NCBI RefSeq assembly: GCF_038007965.1 | Contig: NZ_JBBOYD010000001.1 | Span: 3,822,501-3,886,500, forward strand | Direction: 5' to 3' | Length of the DNA: 64,000 bases | Source: Niallia sp. FSL W8-0635 | GTDB taxonomy: Bacteria > Bacillota > Bacilli > Bacillales > Cytobacillaceae | Shown: one piece after another, positions 54,946 through 64,000 of the stretch | Position numbering within the stretch: the first letter of the stretch is position 1 | Layout of the letters: each line of letters starts with the position of its first letter | Position numbers and translations under genes: made by a program | Notes under the pieces: generated by a model | Databases searched by the model: none | Told to the model about the DNA's origin: nothing | What the model saw: only the letters and a program-made list of their open reading frames with translations

Positions 54946-54984
54946 AAAAAAGGAATCAAACATAAACTGTCTGATTCCTTTTTT
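54946..54984. terminator. Bidirectional terminator
   Basis: AAAAAAGGAATCA / TGATTCCTTTTTT perfect 13-bp stem between the convergent permease and UDG-like genes. Confidence 0.88.
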
Positions 54985-54987
54985 GTA

Positions 54988-55848
54988 TTAATTCGCTTCT
55001 TGGCTCCAGCCAAAAAGTTGGTCATCTTGCTGCTCCGATTCTAAAACCGCATGATGAAAAGCTCTAAAATCAATCGGCTGATCTTTCTTTTCCGTAATCA
55101 CCTTAATATATTCACCAATCTTCACCTTATTGCTTTGAGAAACTTGGCCAAATGGAATTTCTGCCGATCTGCCATAGTAAACATCAGCTGTTTTTGTCAC
55201 TAATTTTACTTTTTTACTATTAATTAAATAACGGGAATTAGGAACGCTATAAACTGTCTCCCAATCACTTTCTGTCTCGAACTTAATTTTTGATAAATGC
55301 TCTCCAGCAGCAGAAATAAGAATGACATCTGGTTGCAAGTATTCAATAAGTTCGTGCCATAATTTAACTCCTTCTGTTTGAAGGTCTTTCTTTGCGTCTT
55401 TACTTAAACTATCCCAAGTAGGATTCGTTGCTAACGGTGAGCAAATATCTGTATGCAATGCTGTATTTTCTTTATTACCATAAAAGCTTGCATGTAATCC
55501 ATTCAAAATCGGTTCAAAAGAAGGCTCATACCATGCTTTATATGGGTCTTTTTCAAAATACTGGTCAAGTGCAGTAATGTACTGTTGATTGAATTGATAG
55601 TGATGGTCTCGTTTCATTGATTGAAACCTTTGGAAAGGGTCAGGGTCAGGGAAATCACGTCTAGACGGATTTAGACCTACAGTAATGATGCGGATAGGGG
55701 ATTCAAAATATTTCTTGCTGTTACCAAAATACATAATGGGCATAGAAGGCTTGACAAGATACGGCCTCTCTTTCTTACTTTCATACATTTCCCAATACTT
55801 TTTAATTAGTTCGGTTTGTACTGCCTGTTGAATAACAATAAAAATCAT
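54988..55848 (-). CDS. Uracil-DNA glycosylase superfamily-like protein
   Basis: 286 residues. The segment RIITVGLNPSRRDFP resembles the GLNPG motif of the uracil-DNA glycosylase fold, and TDICSPLATNPTWDSL and ILISAAGEHLSKI fit later strands of that fold. The catalytic set of a known UDG family cannot be assigned. No start is well placed: the ATG at 55848 touches the GAAAGG sequence and the next codons at normal spacing are ATT. Between the Bce module and the pyruvyl transferases it stands alone. Confidence 0.55.
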   Translation of the reverse strand: MIFIVIQQAVQTELIKKYWEMYESKKERPYLVKPSMPIMYFGNSKKYFESPIRIITVGLNPSRRDFPDPDPFQRFQSMKRDHHYQFNQQYITALDQYFEKDPYKAWYEPSFEPILNGLHASFYGNKENTALHTDICSPLATNPTWDSLSKDAKKDLQTEGVKLWHELIEYLQPDVILISAAGEHLSKIKFETESDWETVYSVPNSRYLINSKKVKLVTKTADVYYGRSAEIPFGQVSQSNKVKIGEYIKVITEKKDQPIDFRAFHHAVLESEQQDDQLFGWSQEAN

Positions 55849-55988
55849 CCTTTCAAATTAGTAAAAAAATATAGCAAGTCCACAAAAAAGTGGAATTCCT
55901 TCTTCTCTATTATATATTATCTTTAGTCTATTGGTAAAGAATACGTCGTGTTTTAGAAAAATCTTTTTAAAAGATGGGATAACTAAAT

Positions 55989-56030
55989 ATAACTATTAGA
56001 AAGGAAACTGGAGTATTTTCTAATAGTTAT
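55989..56030. terminator. Hairpin behind the first pyruvyl transferase gene
   Basis: Perfect 14-bp stem with outer ends ATAACTATTAGAAA and its complement, 13-nt loop. No long T tract, so termination is uncertain. Confidence 0.5.
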
Positions 56031-56053
56031 ATCCTTCTTCTATATGTTTCTAA

Positions 56054-57409
56054 TTACTTACTACCTGTCTTCGAAAATCTTTTAAAAACTTTCTCTTTTT
56101 TTGTTGTAATCATTTCGAAAAGCAATGCTATTAGATGTTCTTTTGTAATAGCTGATGTACTTGCGTTTTTATTGCTATTTTCTAATGGATAATATCTTTC
56201 CCATCGTTCTACCATTTCCTCTAGACTACATCCACTCAATGGCTGTACAGGAGGTTGAAGCTGAATATCCGCTATCTTCTGATCCAATGGAACAATCGTT
56301 GGTATTTGAGTCTTTTGATAAATATGATCTAGTTGATTCTTATTAAGAAAATCAATAAAGTGATCAAAATTCCTAGCCTGTACCTTTGTAGGGGCTTGAA
56401 AATCACTTTTCTCTATTATTCCAGATAAGGTTGACTTACTCGTTATTTTGTTAGCCATTATATTTGTTAATTGGTGATACTCAGCCAATTCTCGCATCCT
56501 AGCATCCTTTGGAATAATTAAGCTCGGTGTTCCAGCAATCGTCGCAGCAATATTACCGTGCAGTCTTGCACCAAAGCTCAAATCTGCATCCTTCATAAAG
56601 TCTAACCAGGTAGGAACATTTAAGAAGAAACGGACACTATTGTTCATGTATACTGGATCTGACATTTTAATCGGGTATTTTTTACTTACCTCTGCAATGG
56701 ACGGTGCTCCTAAATAGGTTAATTTCAATTCCTTTAACCACTGTGGAATAAAATAATGATTAGGATATTCCTCCATTCCTCTAGCAATGAAATCCAGAAC
56801 TTTCTTTTGTGAACGGCGGGAAGAGTTAACACAGATTTTTGACTCTTTCGTAATTTCGGTATTTCTTATCTGTAATTCTCTTCCAAAGGTGTACATGGAA
56901 GGACAGCCAATTACTACATGATCAACGCCTTCACGGAAACCTAAACGAGTTAGATATTTTGCCGTAATTTCACCACGTACGCCAATGATAGATGATTTCT
57001 TTAAAACCGCTTGAACAAAATTCTTCACATCTTTATCAAATGGAAATCCTTCATTTAGCTTTGGCTCAAATGGAGCTCTTAATCCAACACCAATTACAAC
57101 AACTGGTATCTTTAATTTATTGATTAGCTTCGTATATTTTCGTAGAGATGGAATAAATTCATTACGAAAAGCATCTGCTAAAGGAATAATATAGCAATCA
57201 TAATTCTCATTTATTTCATCTGCTCTCTCTGGTCCATATGTATAATAATCTGGTGTAATGATGGTATCTTCTGTCATCAACGTCCGAAACACACTGAATT
57301 GATAGATTAAGTTTCCAATATTTCCACCAAAGGTATTATCAATCATCATTTTTGCTGCATCGAAGGTTTCTAAGGGTGACATACCAGCTCTTATTAATAT
57401 TTTTTTCAT
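56054..57409 (-). CDS. Polysaccharide pyruvyl transferase family protein (copy 1)
   Basis: 451 residues. The family pattern is present: N-terminal GGNIGNLIYQFSVFRTL, IPVVVIGVGLRAPFEPKL, GVRGEITAKYLTRLGF, and the C-terminal GARLHGNIAATIAGTPSLII followed by DARMRELAEYHQL. Enzymes of this family transfer pyruvyl from PEP to sugars of surface polymers. It is a close paralogue of the next gene upstream, of identical length, and has its own spacing of about 300 bases, so each copy may be transcribed separately. Confidence 0.82.
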   Translation of the reverse strand: MKKILIRAGMSPLETFDAAKMMIDNTFGGNIGNLIYQFSVFRTLMTEDTIITPDYYTYGPERADEINENYDCYIIPLADAFRNEFIPSLRKYTKLINKLKIPVVVIGVGLRAPFEPKLNEGFPFDKDVKNFVQAVLKKSSIIGVRGEITAKYLTRLGFREGVDHVVIGCPSMYTFGRELQIRNTEITKESKICVNSSRRSQKKVLDFIARGMEEYPNHYFIPQWLKELKLTYLGAPSIAEVSKKYPIKMSDPVYMNNSVRFFLNVPTWLDFMKDADLSFGARLHGNIAATIAGTPSLIIPKDARMRELAEYHQLTNIMANKITSKSTLSGIIEKSDFQAPTKVQARNFDHFIDFLNKNQLDHIYQKTQIPTIVPLDQKIADIQLQPPVQPLSGCSLEEMVERWERYYPLENSNKNASTSAITKEHLIALLFEMITTKKEKVFKRFSKTGSK

Positions 57410-57711
57410 CTATGCCTCTTCCCCATCACTTTTTTATCGTACTTGCATCCTTTTTACCTTATGTTCTTAAGACTACTTTTTTATATTTTTGACAGGATAG
57501 AATGCTTTTAAACCTAGCGTTTATAACGAAGCCCTTAAAGGTAAAAAGCACCACAATATCAACTTGGGTGCTTACAAGAATATTTGTCTTAAGATTGTTG
57601 GTTTCGATTTGTAGTAACTAATTATTAAAATATATAGTATTCGTTATCATTTGTAATGATTGTTCCCCTAATATATTTCATAAATAGCTAACAACAAATT
57701 TCTTAAAAACT
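57410..57711. other. Region between the two pyruvyl transferase genes
   Basis: No gene. A hairpin AAGCACC / GGTGCTT (57546-57573) with TTTTTACC on the minus strand probably ends copy 2; the rest should hold the promoter of copy 1. Confidence 0.5.
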
Positions 57712-59067
57712 TTAACTAAATACGTTTGCAGCTTTTAATACTAGTTTGACAGATTTTCTATTTAATTGTCCTTCTAGCTTTTTAATTTTATTGTCTTTTT
57801 CTTTTACTTTCTTTTTCAATGCAGTAATTTGTGGAGATTCTCCTGAATAGAAATTCTCCCATCTAGCAACCGTTTCTTCAATACTGCATGCACTAATTGG
57901 TACTTCTACTGGGAGTAAGTTCACTTCTGCCAATCTTTCTTCCAGTGGGATACGAGCTGGATGATTCGTTTCTTTATAAATATGATTTATCTTATTTTTA
58001 TTTAGGAAATCAATATAATGATCAAAATTTTCTGCCTGTCGTTTTGTCGGCTGTTGGAAGTCTACTTTTTCAATTAAATCAGATAATCTTGTTTTCTCAT
58101 CAATTTCATTTGCCATCACATGGGTTAGCTGATGGTATTCGGCCAATTCCCGCATTCGAGCATCTTTTGGAATAATAATACTTGGTGTACCTGAAATAGT
58201 TGCCGTAATATTCCCATGTAATCTAGCTCCAAAGCTTAAATCTGCTTGACCGATGAAATCAAACCAAGTTGGTGCATTCAAAGGATAGCGCACTCTATTA
58301 TTTGCATATGCTGAATCAGAAATTTTTACTGGATAGTTGTTACTATCATTTGCAATAGCTGGCGCTCCTAAATGTACTAACCTTAGTTCTTTAAGCCATT
58401 GTGGAATGAAATAATGATTAGGATATTCCTCCATTCCTCTAGTGATGAAGTCAAGGACATTTTTTGGCGATAATCGAGAAGAGTTCACACATACCATAGA
58501 ATCTTTCGTAATAGTTGTTTCTCTAATATTCAAATCTCGGCCAAATGTATACATAGAAGGGCACCCAATTACAGTATGGTCTACTCCTTCTTTAAAGCCT
58601 AAACCAGTCAAATACTTGGAGGTAATCTCTCCTCTTAATCCAACTATATTTGATTTTTCTAAAACTGCCTTAATGAACTCTTTCACATCTTCATCAAAAG
58701 GAAAACTTTCATTTAATTTTGGCTCAAACGGAGCACGAAGTCCCACACCAATAACATAGACTGGAATCTTTAATTTTTTGATTAACTGTGTATACTTTCG
58801 TAAAGTTGGGACAAATTCTTTTCGAAACGCATCTGCCAATGGAATGACATAACAATCGTATTTTTCATTAATTTCATCTGCTCTTGATGGATCATAATCA
58901 TAGTAATCTGGTGTAATGATTGTATCCTCTGTCATTAATGTACGGAAAACACTATATTGGTATATGAGATTTCCAACATTTCCACCTATTGAATTATTGT
59001 TTAGTATGTATGATGCATCAAAAATATCCAGAGGTGACATACCTGCTCTAATCAATATATTCTTCAT
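57712..59067 (-). CDS. Polysaccharide pyruvyl transferase family protein (copy 2)
   Basis: 451 residues with the same motifs as copy 1 (GGNVGNLIYQYSVFRTLMTE, IPVYVIGVGLRAPFEPKLNE, SFGARLHGNITATISGTPSI). The last about 45 residues differ: a charged coiled-coil segment (KKKVKEKDNKIKKLEGQL) and a hydrophobic end. Good Shine-Dalgarno (GAAAGGG). The two copies arose by tandem duplication and then diverged, mostly at the C-terminus. Confidence 0.82.
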   Translation of the reverse strand: MKNILIRAGMSPLDIFDASYILNNNSIGGNVGNLIYQYSVFRTLMTEDTIITPDYYDYDPSRADEINEKYDCYVIPLADAFRKEFVPTLRKYTQLIKKLKIPVYVIGVGLRAPFEPKLNESFPFDEDVKEFIKAVLEKSNIVGLRGEITSKYLTGLGFKEGVDHTVIGCPSMYTFGRDLNIRETTITKDSMVCVNSSRLSPKNVLDFITRGMEEYPNHYFIPQWLKELRLVHLGAPAIANDSNNYPVKISDSAYANNRVRYPLNAPTWFDFIGQADLSFGARLHGNITATISGTPSIIIPKDARMRELAEYHQLTHVMANEIDEKTRLSDLIEKVDFQQPTKRQAENFDHYIDFLNKNKINHIYKETNHPARIPLEERLAEVNLLPVEVPISACSIEETVARWENFYSGESPQITALKKKVKEKDNKIKKLEGQLNRKSVKLVLKAANVFS

Positions 59068-59423
59068 TTAACTAACCCTTTCTATAACTACAAAATTAAA
59101 ATTCAGGCTGTTCAGTATACCTAACTAATTTATTTTCCCTATTGAAAACAACAACAATCTTTTAAAAAACGGCCTTCCTTTCCTACTAACCTATTTGATA
59201 TATACCTAGTATCATCATTAGCACTTTTAAATTTTTTATACAGGGCTATTCCTAATATTATTCAACCGTTTATATGCTAATGATAATCCTTAAATAGTGA
59301 CTCCTTAATCTCTATGCTAAAAAAAGAAGCTTAATTTATTCTTAAATATCCAATATTAAATTGCTGCCCACGTTCACATACCCTTAACCTATTGAAGCTA
59401 AACATTAAAAATTATACAACATA
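59068..59423. other. Upstream region of the pyruvyl transferase gene
   Basis: A/T-rich, no gene or clear element seen. Confidence 0.5.
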
Positions 59424-59520
59424 AAAAAAGATCTGATTGCAGAAAGATACTATTTTTTCATCTAGTATATAGGGGGTTCCCTAGTACACTAAACAAGAAA
59501 ACAACTTCTGACATCAGATC
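59424..59520 (-). terminator. Compound terminator of the PatB/MalY gene
   Basis: Outer stem GATCTGATTGCAGAA (59430-59444) with TTCTGACATCAGATC (59506-59520), 13 of 15 paired; inner hairpin TAGTATATAGGG...CCCTAGTACACTA (59463-59491). The minus strand then has seven T. Confidence 0.65.
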
Positions 59521-59538
59521 CTGAGCATGAACGTCACT

Positions 59539-60735
59539 CTATTTTTTTTCCAAATCAGCAAACTCTCTTGCGATTCTCTCTATCGCTTCTTTAATAATTG
59601 GTCTCGGAGATGGGATGCAAATTCGTTGATAAGTAATTCCTTCTTCTCCAAACATGCTGCCATCCTCCAGTAATACATTGGCTCTATGATAAATCCGTTC
59701 ATGTACTTCTTCGGGGGTAATTCCATATCCTCCAAAATCCATCCACATTATATAGGTTCCTTCTGGAATTGTTACTTTTACTTTTGGCATATGTTCATCT
59801 AGATATGCCTTTACCCATTCCATTGTTCCATCAATGTATTCCTTTAATTCCTCCAACCATTCCTCTCCTTCCTTATATACCGCAATAAGTGCGGAAATAG
59901 TAAAAGGAGAAGCCAATTGGTGTCCCATTTCTTTATTAAATTTATTGCGTAGCTTTACATTCGGAATAATTAAATTTGTACAGTGAAGTCCTGCCACATT
60001 AAAGGTTTTATTGATTGCCGTACATGTAATCAAATGATCACTATTTGCTGCAACCTTAGCAATGGGGGTGAATTTCTGATTACTTCTTATTAAATCACCA
60101 TGAATTTCGTCTGCGATAATTAACACCTGATGTTTCACACAAATTTCATATAAATGAGTGAGTTCTTCCACTGTAAAAATGCGTCCAGTTGGATTATGGG
60201 GATTGCAAAGAATAAATAGCTTCGTTGATTCTTCTTTTGCTTTTTCTTCGAAATCAGCAAAATCTATTGTATAATACCCTTCCTTGTCTTTCAGTAATGC
60301 GTTATTTCTTACTACTCTGCCGTTCCCTTCAACCGCTGAGGTGAATGGTGGATAAACAGGGCGTTGAATGATTACCCCATCACCAGGTTCTGTAAACGCA
60401 CGAACAGCCATATTAATCGCATGAACCGTTCCTGGGCTATAGACAATTGACTCTCTCTCTATTTCCCAATCATGTCTTTTTTTGAACCAATGTTGAATCG
60501 CTTCATAATATTCGTCAGGAAAAATAGAATAGCCATATATGCGATTATCAACCGTTCTATGTAATGCATCTACTAAGGCTTGTGGTACAGGCAAATCCAT
60601 ATCTGCTGTAAATAGCGGAATAGTCTCTTCATCATACCGCTCCGTTAATCCCATCTCCTTAATAAGCTTTCCACCGTCCCATTTAACGGAATAAGTATTT
60701 CGTCGATTTACCACTTCATCGAAGTTATTTATCAC
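59539..60735 (-). CDS. patB: MalY/PatB family PLP C-S lyase/aminotransferase
   Basis: About 398 residues, fold type I. Family markers: the N-terminal RRNTYSVKWD, TADMDLPVPQALVDAL, YGYSIFPDEYYEAI, NPHNPTGRIF, IADEIHGDL and the PLP Lys in AINKTFNVAGLH. Enzymes of this group split cystathionine or other C-S bonds, or act as transaminases. Start is the GTG at 60735, six bases behind GGTGG. Confidence 0.87.
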   Translation of the reverse strand: MINNFDEVVNRRNTYSVKWDGGKLIKEMGLTERYDEETIPLFTADMDLPVPQALVDALHRTVDNRIYGYSIFPDEYYEAIQHWFKKRHDWEIERESIVYSPGTVHAINMAVRAFTEPGDGVIIQRPVYPPFTSAVEGNGRVVRNNALLKDKEGYYTIDFADFEEKAKEESTKLFILCNPHNPTGRIFTVEELTHLYEICVKHQVLIIADEIHGDLIRSNQKFTPIAKVAANSDHLITCTAINKTFNVAGLHCTNLIIPNVKLRNKFNKEMGHQLASPFTISALIAVYKEGEEWLEELKEYIDGTMEWVKAYLDEHMPKVKVTIPEGTYIMWMDFGGYGITPEEVHERIYHRANVLLEDGSMFGEEGITYQRICIPSPRPIIKEAIERIAREFADLEKK

Positions 60736-60936
60736 AAACAACCACCATCCTTTTCCTATATTGTAGCCATTATAACATGGGTAACTGTTAAAAGACCTGT
60801 CCCTGCCTGCTCATAAACCATTCTTTTTTCAAAATAATGAAAAAAAAATACTATATAGAAAAAAAGAAAAATCCTCTTAACTACATAGTATAACCTCCAC
60901 CCTAATTAGCGAGGGGGTAACCGTTGATCTATTACA

Positions 60937-62202
60937 TTAATGTAGGGCTGACCCCAGCAAAGTTTCCTGTGTAGCAGCTGGAAAAATGATTGTTGCTTTG
61001 GTCCCTTTGTTTACTTTACTTTGAAAACTTAATCTTCCATTATGACTCTCAATAATTTTATAACAGGTCATTAAACCAAGACCTGTCCCTTTTTCCTTTG
61101 TCGTATAAAACGGTTCACCAAGTGTAGAAATTCTTTCAGCAGGAATTCCTACACCTTGATCCATAATTTCAATCGAAATATTTCCATCTCCTGAGGATGT
61201 TCCCTTAATTGAAATAAAACCACCTTTTGGCATAGCTTCGATTGCATTTTGTAAGAGATTAATAAATACTTGTTTCAATCGCTGTTCTTCACATAAAATC
61301 CTCGGCATATCCCAGTCGTACTCTTCATTAATCTGTATATTATGTAAGCTCAATTGTGTATGTATTAACGTAACAACATCTTGAATGATACTGCGAATAT
61401 CTTTAACTAAGAAAACATCAGCTGTCGGCTTCGCAAGAAAAAGCAATTCTCCTACAATGCTATTAATTCTTTCAATCTCTGACAATACAATCTCAAAATA
61501 CTTATTTTTGGGATTTTCTGATTTAGCAAGTTGAATAAATCCTTTAATGGCTGTTAAGGGATTTCTAATTTCATGAGCAATCCCTGCAGACATTTCTCCT
61601 AGTATTGCTAGCTTTTCTGATTTCTGTAGTAAATTCATTGTTACCTCTTTACTAACCGTAACGTCTTTTCCAATCGATAAAACTGCCTTTTCTCCATTTA
61701 AGTTAACCGCTAAACAGGATGCTTCATAGAAAAAAACACTTCCATCCATCCGTTTCATTTTGTATTCGCTATGCGAGAGCGGTTTCTTTTTTTCCTTCGC
61801 TATCTTTACTCTCATTTTCCAGCGTTCTATATAATCTGCCGACACAAATTCTCCAAATGACTTGTTGATTAGTTCCCCTCTACTCGATGCTGCCATCATT
61901 CTAACAGCCGCATGATTGACATACATTAACTTATTGTCCGAGTCCGATTGTATAAATATAGATTCAGGCAAGGAATCCATAAGGAGACGATAACTTGCTT
62001 CACTATCCTTCGCTTTCTTTTCATAGTATTTGGATAGATCATATCTCCAGCCAACAATCCATGCTATTATCGTAAAAAGAAAAAAATCAATGGTAAAAAA
62101 CGAATCATGATTAATTACAAATTGGTAAGTAGTAAATAATACAGAGATTAGTACTAACGTAATTTGTCCCCGTATTGGTCTATTACAATTCCAAAGTAGC
62201 AT
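60937..62202 (-). CDS. PAS-domain sensor histidine kinase (KinE/KinB-like)
   Basis: 421 residues: two N-terminal membrane helices, a PAS domain (SYRLLMDSLPESIFIQSDSD onward, about residues 80-185), phospho-acceptor His in MSAGIAHEIRNPLTAIKGFI, and ATPase boxes (NLLQNAIEAMPKGG, DQGVGIP, GTGLGLMTCYKIIESH). No response regulator is adjacent, as with orphan sporulation kinases that feed Spo0F. The start at 62202 has AAGGGG eight bases before it. The pathway is inferred only. Confidence 0.87.
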   Translation of the reverse strand: MLLWNCNRPIRGQITLVLISVLFTTYQFVINHDSFFTIDFFLFTIIAWIVGWRYDLSKYYEKKAKDSEASYRLLMDSLPESIFIQSDSDNKLMYVNHAAVRMMAASSRGELINKSFGEFVSADYIERWKMRVKIAKEKKKPLSHSEYKMKRMDGSVFFYEASCLAVNLNGEKAVLSIGKDVTVSKEVTMNLLQKSEKLAILGEMSAGIAHEIRNPLTAIKGFIQLAKSENPKNKYFEIVLSEIERINSIVGELLFLAKPTADVFLVKDIRSIIQDVVTLIHTQLSLHNIQINEEYDWDMPRILCEEQRLKQVFINLLQNAIEAMPKGGFISIKGTSSGDGNISIEIMDQGVGIPAERISTLGEPFYTTKEKGTGLGLMTCYKIIESHNGRLSFQSKVNKGTKATIIFPAATQETLLGSALH

Positions 62203-62390
62203 GGTCATTGCCCCTTCAATATATATTTCCAAAACGTTCGTTGTGATGAACACCTTTTCTCCTATATTAACATGTTTAATCCTTAACTTGAAGCGCAATT
62301 CCATGATAGAATAATAGATTACATATTTTATTTATTTCCAATCGTAAAGTATAATTTAATGAAAAGAAACTTTATAAGGGGAGGTAAAAA

Positions 62391-62864
62391 ATGGTAGAGT
62401 TTTTCAAAATTATAGCTGAAATAGTCAATATTCTCCATGATATTATTATGGAAGTTGCTGCTATTCTTGGTTGGCAAGCTACAGACAAAGATTTACATTT
62501 ATGGATTATTGGCATCATTGGAATTGTTTCATTCTTTATTGTCCAATTTATCTTTAAACGCTTAGCAGCCTGGAGCATTAAGAGCATTTCTTTTATCTAT
62601 ACCTTTACACTTATTCTTGTCTTAGTATTTGCAATTGAAATTCAGCAGGGAATTACTGGACGGGGGAATATGGAGTTTGCAGATGCTGTTGCAGGAATTA
62701 ACGGTTTTCTCCTTTTTTTCGGAGTATATCTAGTACTAGCCTTGTTTTTTAGGGGGCTAAAAAAACTAGTTCTTAAAAGAAAGAGTCACTTAGACAACCA
62801 TAACATTCCAACAGAAGAAAAGGATGAAAAGCTTCCATCTCGTCAATCCCGTTATCATAAATAA
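62391..62864 (+). CDS. Small membrane protein of unknown function
   Basis: 157 residues with three hydrophobic segments (LWIIGIIGIVSFFIVQFIF, SFIYTFTLILVLVFAIEI, LLFFGVYLVLALFF) and a basic, polar tail. An amphipathic helix lies before the first segment. AAGGGGAGG precedes the ATG. Not recognised; it is divergent from the kinase gene and 55 bases before an MFS gene. Confidence 0.75.
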   Translation: MVEFFKIIAEIVNILHDIIMEVAAILGWQATDKDLHLWIIGIIGIVSFFIVQFIFKRLAAWSIKSISFIYTFTLILVLVFAIEIQQGITGRGNMEFADAVAGINGFLLFFGVYLVLALFFRGLKKLVLKRKSHLDNHNIPTEEKDEKLPSRQSRYHK

Positions 62865-62919
62865 TATTTTCATAGATACTTTTAATACTATATTATTAGG
62901 AGAAAAAGGAAGGATGCCC

Positions 62920-64000
62920 ATGGATCATTTAAACGCTTCTAGTAAAGAACAGTCCAAGCTTAATTACTATCTTCTTCTTGCTATCATTTTTGGCGGTTTT
63001 CTTATTTTCGGACTATCAGAGAACGTTAAAGGACCTGCCATTCCTATCATTCAGGCTGATTTCCTTTTAAGTGAGTCGCAAATAGGATTTTTACTTGCAA
63101 TCAACTCACTCGGTTATTTAATTGCCTGTACATTTACAGCTGCCCTAGCTAATAAAATTGGCATTAAATGGACAGGTATTGTTGCTTTTGCATCAATGGC
63201 TGTCTCTGGAATATGTCTTTATCTCTCTGAAAAATATTTTGCCCTTTCTTCCTCCTATTTCCTTTTATACATTGGAAATGGGATGCTTGAAATTGGTCTA
63301 GGCATAATGGCTGCTCGTATTTTCACGAAAAATACTGGCTTTATGATGAATCTTGCACACTTTTTCTATGGTTTAAGTTCTATGGTGGCACCAATTATTG
63401 CATCTTGGATGATGAAATGGACAATCGCGGGGGGAGAATTTGGCTGGCGAGGGATGTATTTTATTGTGTTACTATTAGCACTACTGCCTATCATCCCTTC
63501 TTTCTTCAGTAAATTTCCAGAGGAAGAAACAAACGACGAAGGGAATGTTTCTTATCGATTTTTACTTCGGGATCCAGTTGCCTGGCTCATTGTGATGATT
63601 CTTTCCTTTGGAGTAGTTTCTGAACTAGCTGTTGGAGGCTGGTTAGTTAACTTTTTAATTAAAGCGTATTCATGGAATGTAGAAACAGCTTCCGGAATGT
63701 TATCGATGTTTTTCTTATTTTTTATGCTTTCAAGACTATTGCTTGGCCCTTTAACAGATAAAATCGGCTATACCTTGTCCATCATGATTTTTGCTGCTTT
63801 CTCAGGTATTTGCAGTTTTGCTGGCATTATCATTGGAGAAAAAGGGGCCATTCTTTTTGCGATTGCAGGAATTGGCATCGCCCCCATTTATCCTACTGTT
63901 ATGGCATTATTAGCGAAAAGATATCCCAAAGGAACTGGTACAGCCATTACCTTTACGGTTACATTGATGGGAATTGCAAGTGTACTAGGAAATCTGCTTA
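62920..64000 (+). CDS. MFS transporter, FucP/YfkF-like, 3' end outside window
   Basis: About 360 residues in the window, open at the right edge. Twelve-helix MFS pattern: LLLAIIFGGFLIFGLSENVK, SQIGFLLAINSLGYL, NLAHFFYGLSSMVAPI, and LLLGPLTDKIGYTLS (motif A-like in the second half). The ATG at 62920 follows GGAAGG; a second in-frame ATG lies six bases upstream. Substrate unknown. Confidence 0.8.
   Translation, partial: MDHLNASSKEQSKLNYYLLLAIIFGGFLIFGLSENVKGPAIPIIQADFLLSESQIGFLLAINSLGYLIACTFTAALANKIGIKWTGIVAFASMAVSGICLYLSEKYFALSSSYFLLYIGNGMLEIGLGIMAARIFTKNTGFMMNLAHFFYGLSSMVAPIIASWMMKWTIAGGEFGWRGMYFIVLLLALLPIIPSFFSKFPEEETNDEGNVSYRFLLRDPVAWLIVMILSFGVVSELAVGGWLVNFLIKAYSWNVETASGMLSMFFLFFMLSRLLLGPLTDKIGYTLSIMIFAAFSGICSFAGIIIGEKGAILFAIAGIGIAPIYPTVMALLAKRYPKGTGTAITFTVTLMGIASVLGNLL

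Noticed and set aside
59539..62202. patB and the histidine kinase as one two-component-linked operon
   Set aside because: A gap of about 200 bases, no response regulator and a separate ribosome site for each; no link can be supported.

Overview
The window is from a low-GC, endospore-forming Firmicute of the Bacillaceae. The evidence is a gerA-gerC-gerB germinant receptor operon, Shine-Dalgarno sequences of the GGAGG type, A+T-rich DNA, S-box and guanine riboswitches upstream of metNIQ and xpt-pbuX, a Bce-type peptide-antibiotic module, and a TmrB protein very close to that of Bacillus subtilis. The genus (for example Niallia, Cytobacillus or Neobacillus) cannot be fixed from sequence reading alone. 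No rRNA, tRNA, CRISPR array, phage or insertion sequence was seen. Two genes run off the edges: the 3' part of a chemotaxis receptor on the left and the 5' part of an MFS transporter on the right.

Layout. 0-1.1 kb: chemotaxis receptor end, then an array of 41-bp tandem repeats. 1.1-6.7 kb: MFS exporter and an ABC importer (ATPase, permease, lipoprotein) ending in a cysteine hydrolase, plus an unrecognised small gene. 6.9-14.9 kb: semialdehyde dehydrogenase, a tail-anchored GAP1-N2 protein, VanZ, a 52-bp repeat array, NERD protein, YhdH-type oxidoreductase, RpiR regulator and TmrB. 15-19.3 kb: iron-type alcohol dehydrogenase, beta-hydroxyacid dehydrogenase, cupin, and a divergent RIC (ScdA) / Crp-Fnr pair sharing a Crp/Fnr-like box. 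19.5-21 kb: membrane glycosyltransferase with two palindromes in its promoter region. 21.4-32.2 kb: a reductive pyrimidine degradation cluster (PreT, PreA, dihydropyrimidinase, NCS1 permease, an 80-aa unknown, carbamoyl-amide hydrolase, aminotransferase, divergent PucR regulator). 32.3-37 kb: Gly/Pro-rich protein and the ger operon. 37-39.5 kb: two small membrane proteins, one behind a c-di-GMP-I riboswitch, then YkvA and a nucleoside transporter. 39.8-44 kb: S-box-controlled metNIQ with an M20 amidohydrolase. 44.1 kb: a GC-rich palindromic element. 44.4-46.7 kb: a three-gene Kdo-8-phosphate operon, unusual in a Gram-positive, whose first gene kdsA has no ATG, GTG or TTG start. 47-49.2 kb: guanine-riboswitch-controlled xpt-pbuX. 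49.3-54.9 kb: soluble MCP-like protein and a Bce-type two-component/ABC module. 55-59 kb: UDG-fold-like protein and two tandem polysaccharide pyruvyl transferase paralogues. 59.5-64 kb: PatB/MalY aminotransferase, PAS histidine kinase, small membrane protein, MFS transporter.

How the genes work together. The clearest complete system is uracil/thymine catabolism: uptake by the NCS1 permease, reduction by PreTA, ring opening, removal of the carbamoyl group, then transamination of beta-alanine. Nucleobase and nucleoside salvage genes (nupC, xpt, pbuX) lie elsewhere in the window. The most notable items are the c-di-GMP riboswitch on a 63-residue membrane protein, the Kdo operon with its probable ATT start, and two unexplained tandem repeat arrays, each placed just behind a minus-strand gene.

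Starts were moved from the longest open frame to the codon best placed behind a Shine-Dalgarno sequence where this could be seen. All functional calls come from motif reading without database searches.
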